A stretch of DNA of 64,000 bases from Pseudomonas sp. ADAK18 (GTDB lineage: Bacteria; Pseudomonadota; Gammaproteobacteria; Pseudomonadales; Pseudomonadaceae), in the NCBI RefSeq assembly GCF_012935695.1, contig NZ_CP052859.1, forward strand, positions 4,505,001 to 4,569,000. The letters run 5' to 3'. A program made the position numbers and the translations under genes. The notes below the pieces were generated by a model. The model was not told the origin of the DNA. It did not search any database and worked only from the letters and a program-made list of their open reading frames with translations. Position 1 is the first letter of the stretch. The number at the start of each line of letters is the position of its first letter. Positions 61,672 through 64,000 of this stretch are shown one piece after another.

Positions 61672-61699
61672 TTGACGTAGGAATTTATTCCTCTATGAT
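61672..61699 (+). promoter_or_regulatory. Sigma-70-like promoter for the phospholipase-like gene
   Basis: TTGACG (61672-61677), 16 bases, TATGAT (61694-61699). It lies directly before the LexA box. Confidence 0.6.
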
Positions 61700-61707
61700 C
61701 CAGACAG

Positions 61708-61723
61708 CTGTATATACATACAG
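61708..61723 (+). promoter_or_regulatory. LexA (SOS) box
   Basis: CTGTATATACATACAG has the CTG-N10-CAG layout with the alternating TA centre of the LexA consensus. It overlaps the expected transcription start and lies 40 bases before the ATG at 61763, ideal for LexA repression. Confidence 0.85.
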
Positions 61724-61762
61724 TTATTAAGGAAGAGTCCTACGACATAGCAAGGAGCTAAC

Positions 61763-62914
61763 ATGTCAGTACTTGAATCGGTAACACGCTCGAAAAATCC
61801 GTCCCTACGTTTTGAAGGTGGCGAACACACCGCCATCGGCGACGACACTCTGCTGCGTTTCGCCAAGGACGCACCGGCGATCCCCGCCCGAGAAGTTGAG
61901 TTGCATCTGCCCAATGGTCTCGCCCTGCGGTACGGCCAGATCATCTCCCTGGGCGGTGATTTCTACGGCATCCCTGGCCAGGCCATCAGCGATGGCGCAT
62001 CGGCAACCGACCGCGTGCAACGGTTTACTGCGGCCTTCAACTCCCTGGCAGTCCTGCCCGCCGCACGCGAGGAAGCAGGCAAGATCCTGGCGGTCATGCA
62101 AAAGGAGATCAATGCGGTCAACCAGGCTATCAAGGACGGCAAGCAGCCCCATGAGGCTTACGATGCGCTCGGAGATACTTTGTCCGAAGAGTGGAACCGG
62201 ATTACCGGTGGTGGCAGTGCCGTGTCGGCAATGGTTCCGCTGGGGCGTTACCTGAAACTGGCGGCGGACAACGCTGACCATTTCGGCGAATGGGCGTTGT
62301 CAGCTTATTTGGCAGGCCATACGGCGGCACTGCAACAAGCCGTCGTGGCGCATCAAAGTGGTACCGACCAGGCGTTGGAATTGGCTTATGCCATGAACAG
62401 CTTTGCGGATCACTTTTTGACCGACCTGTTTTCCGCCGGCCACCTGCGCGTACCGCGCAAGCAACTGGCAGCCGTGGTGACACCGGGTGAGTTGGGGTCG
62501 CTGATCAGCCGCTTCATGCACGACGAAGACAGCAAGTTCGGACTCAACGTGCGCAATGCCCTGGGTGATGAATGGCACGCCTACGGTGATAAACGCTATT
62601 TCGATACCAATGACGCTGCCAATCGGGCCCAGGTTAAACGCGCGGTGCAGGCGTCGGCAGATGAGATCTTCGAGACGTTTACCAGTGGCATCGCGCCCTC
62701 CCCGGCCAACTTCAAGGCACCACTTTATGTGCCGGATTTGAATGCCGCGAACAACCCGAGCAATAACTTCTCGCCGCTGTTCAAGGCCGAGGGTGACAAA
62801 GTGCTACGCCGCACAGACGTCAACAACCTCAATGACAAGCACTGGACCAACGATTGGTGGGGTTGGAGCACGTATCTGTTGCTCAAGGACTACAAGCCAA
62901 ATCAACCCACCTGA
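61763..62914 (+). CDS. SOS-regulated phospholipase-like protein
   Basis: A 383-residue soluble protein without signal peptide. Its helical core has blocks resembling the zinc-dependent phospholipase C/P1-nuclease fold: DNADHFGEWALSAYLAGH (170-186), SFADHFLTDLFSAGHLRVPR (213-232), HDEDSKFGLNV (253-263) and GDEWHAYGDKRYF (268-280), rich in His and Asp. AAGGAG lies five bases before the ATG, and a LexA box lies over the promoter. It sits between kdgD and the GntR gene but runs the other way, so it looks like an insert in the sugar-acid module. Enzyme activity is inferred, weakly. Confidence 0.6.
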   Translation: MSVLESVTRSKNPSLRFEGGEHTAIGDDTLLRFAKDAPAIPAREVELHLPNGLALRYGQIISLGGDFYGIPGQAISDGASATDRVQRFTAAFNSLAVLPAAREEAGKILAVMQKEINAVNQAIKDGKQPHEAYDALGDTLSEEWNRITGGGSAVSAMVPLGRYLKLAADNADHFGEWALSAYLAGHTAALQQAVVAHQSGTDQALELAYAMNSFADHFLTDLFSAGHLRVPRKQLAAVVTPGELGSLISRFMHDEDSKFGLNVRNALGDEWHAYGDKRYFDTNDAANRAQVKRAVQASADEIFETFTSGIAPSPANFKAPLYVPDLNAANNPSNNFSPLFKAEGDKVLRRTDVNNLNDKHWTNDWWGWSTYLLLKDYKPNQPT

Positions 62915-62944
62915 AGCACATGAGTTAAGCCTGGAGCCTTAACC

Positions 62945-63077
62945 TGTGGCGAGGGAGCTTGCTCCCGTTGGACTGCACAGCAGCCCCAAGAAAAATACTG
63001 GGTTCTTTCAAACAGAACTCGGGAGAATAGATTTGGGGCCGCTGCGCGGCCCAACGGGAGCAAGCTCCCTCGCCACA
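62945..63077. repeat. REP pair (TGTGGCGAGGGAGCTTG type)
   Basis: TGTGGCGAGGGAGCTTGCTC at one end and GAGCAAGCTCCCTCGCCACA at the other, exact inverted copies. Between convergent genes. Confidence 0.9.
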
Positions 63078-63094
63078 ATAAGCGTTCATGGCAT

Positions 63095-63844
63095 TCAGCC
63101 CCGCTGCGCCTCTGCCTCTTCATGAGCATGACGCAACCGCTCACGACTGTTGGTCAGGTGCAACCGCATCGCCGCTCGTGCCGCATCCGAATCCTGACGG
63201 GCAATGGCGTCGTAGATTTCTTCGTGTTCGCGGCTCAGGCGGCTCATGTAGTGTTGCTGGTCATCATGAGCCAGGCGCGCGGAGTTCAAGCGAGTGCGCG
63301 GGATAATGCTGGTGCCCAAGTGGGTCATGATGTCGGTGAAATAGCGGTTGCCGGTGGACAAGGCAATCTGCAGGTGAAACTGAAAGTCCGATGCCACCGC
63401 ATCACCGGCGTGGGCAGCGCTTTCGTTCAACGCATCCAGGGCGGCGCGCATGGCCGCCAACTGTTCGTCACTGCGGCGTTGGGCTGCCAGGCCGGCGGAT
63501 TCCACTTCGAGGCTGATGCGCAGTTCCAGAATCGCCAGCACATCACGTAATGTCACCACCGTGGCCGGGTCGATCCGGAAACCGCTGGGGCTTGGCGTAT
63601 CCAACACAAAGGTGCCGATGCCGTGACGGGTTTCCACCTGCCCTGCCGCCTGCAGCCTCGAGATGGCTTCACGTACCACGGTACGGCTGACGCCATGGGC
63701 ATCCATGATCGCCGATTCGGTAGGCAATTTATCACCACGTTTGAGCTGACCGTCGCGGATCTGCTCGGACAGCACCGTGACCAATTCCTGGGCAAGGCTG
63801 CGACGCTTGCGGGGAAGACGAGGGGCGGCGCTGGAGTTTTCCAT
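63095..63844 (-). CDS. GntR-family (FadR/FCD) transcriptional regulator
   Basis: DNA-binding repressor for the galactarate module. 249 residues: N-terminal winged helix (LPTESAIMDAHGVSRTVVREAISRLQAAGQVE near 40-75) and C-terminal FCD ligand domain (ILELRISLEVESAGLAAQR; DFQFHLQIALSTGNRYFTDIM with metal-binding His). Its likely ligand is a sugar diacid or keto-acid. A GTTGTACGAT half-site upstream suggests autoregulation. Confidence 0.88.
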   Translation of the reverse strand: MENSSAAPRLPRKRRSLAQELVTVLSEQIRDGQLKRGDKLPTESAIMDAHGVSRTVVREAISRLQAAGQVETRHGIGTFVLDTPSPSGFRIDPATVVTLRDVLAILELRISLEVESAGLAAQRRSDEQLAAMRAALDALNESAAHAGDAVASDFQFHLQIALSTGNRYFTDIMTHLGTSIIPRTRLNSARLAHDDQQHYMSRLSREHEEIYDAIARQDSDAARAAMRLHLTNSRERLRHAHEEAEAQRG

Positions 63845-63893
63845 GATGAATCATCTATCTCGGCGAACTAAAGGGGCATCATAGCCCAAGCCG

Positions 63894-63903
63894 GTTGTAC
63901 GAT
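63894..63903. promoter_or_regulatory. GTTGTACGAT half-site upstream of the GntR gene
   Basis: The same ten bases as in the palindrome before kdgD; here only one half is well formed. Confidence 0.35.
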
Positions 63904-63954
63904 CACCGTTCTGTCAGCACTTTCATCTGCAACCTGCGGGCTTTTGCAGCGCGC

Positions 63955-63987
63955 AAAAAAATACCCCGGCAAAGCCGAGGCATTTTT
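63955..63987. terminator. Intrinsic terminator at the right edge
   Basis: CCGGC-AAA-GCCGG-like stem flanked by an A run and CATTTTT. It serves a gene outside the window or upstream reads. Confidence 0.6.
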
Positions 63988-64000
63988 CAACACTTGCCCG

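Overview
The window is about 60% GC, has dense gene-tight operons and many REP-type palindromes, and carries gene sets in the order known from Pseudomonas chromosomes. These include mqo to uraA, hisG-hisD-hisC, murA-ibaG-mla, kdsD-kdsC-lptCAB-rpoN-hpf-ptsN-rapZ-ptsO, fagA-fumC-orf-sodA, pmbA/darP/tldD/yhdP/rng/maf/mreDCB and gatCAB. I infer a chromosomal segment of a Pseudomonas fluorescens-group bacterium. I see no rRNA, tRNA, insertion sequence, prophage or CRISPR array.

Layout. 1-9.1 kb: an incomplete fatty acyl-CoA ligase, a LysE exporter, a 2-hydroxyacid dehydrogenase, rsmC, a Mn-type yybP-ykoY riboswitch ahead of a TMEM165/GDT1 transporter, an M48 lipoprotein protease, a divergent SRAP protein, small cysteine-rich and DUF2007 proteins, an acyltransferase and small hypotheticals. 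9.1-16.6 kb: a YajG-like lipoprotein, an unexplained 730-base leader region, malate:quinone oxidoreductase, then nucleobase salvage (hpt, upp, uraA). 16.6-24.7 kb, mostly minus strand: histidine genes, murA, ibaG and the Mla phospholipid-trafficking operon. 25-32 kb, plus strand: LPS Kdo synthesis and LPS export (kdsD, kdsC, lptC, lptA, lptB), then sigma-54 and the nitrogen PTS. Together with mla, murA and yhdP this makes the middle of the window an envelope-biogenesis region.

32-36 kb: an iron-starvation operon (fagA-fumC-orf-sodA, then a ZIP transporter) behind a good Fur box; it supplies iron-independent fumarase and Mn superoxide dismutase. 36-49 kb: the TldD/TldE peptidase pair, darP, a nitrilase-family amidase, yhdP, RNase G, maf and the rod-shape operon mreBCD. 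49-55 kb: gatCAB, an RlpA-like lipoprotein, a Ca/Na-type antiporter, a carboxymuconolactone decarboxylase-like protein and an AEC permease. 56-64 kb: a full D-galactarate/glucarate module (garD, MFS permease, ketoglutarate-semialdehyde dehydrogenase, kdgD, GntR regulator). It is interrupted on the opposite strand by a phospholipase-like gene with a consensus LexA box.

Most of the window is ordinary core genome. The points most worth a second look are: mreC appears to start at ATT; an SOS-controlled phospholipase-like gene sits inside a sugar-acid operon; the SRAP protein lacks two of its four active-site residues; REP elements have become coding sequence or supply stop codons (mqo, and the 54.7 kb junction); and there is an unexplained leader or RNA region before mqo.
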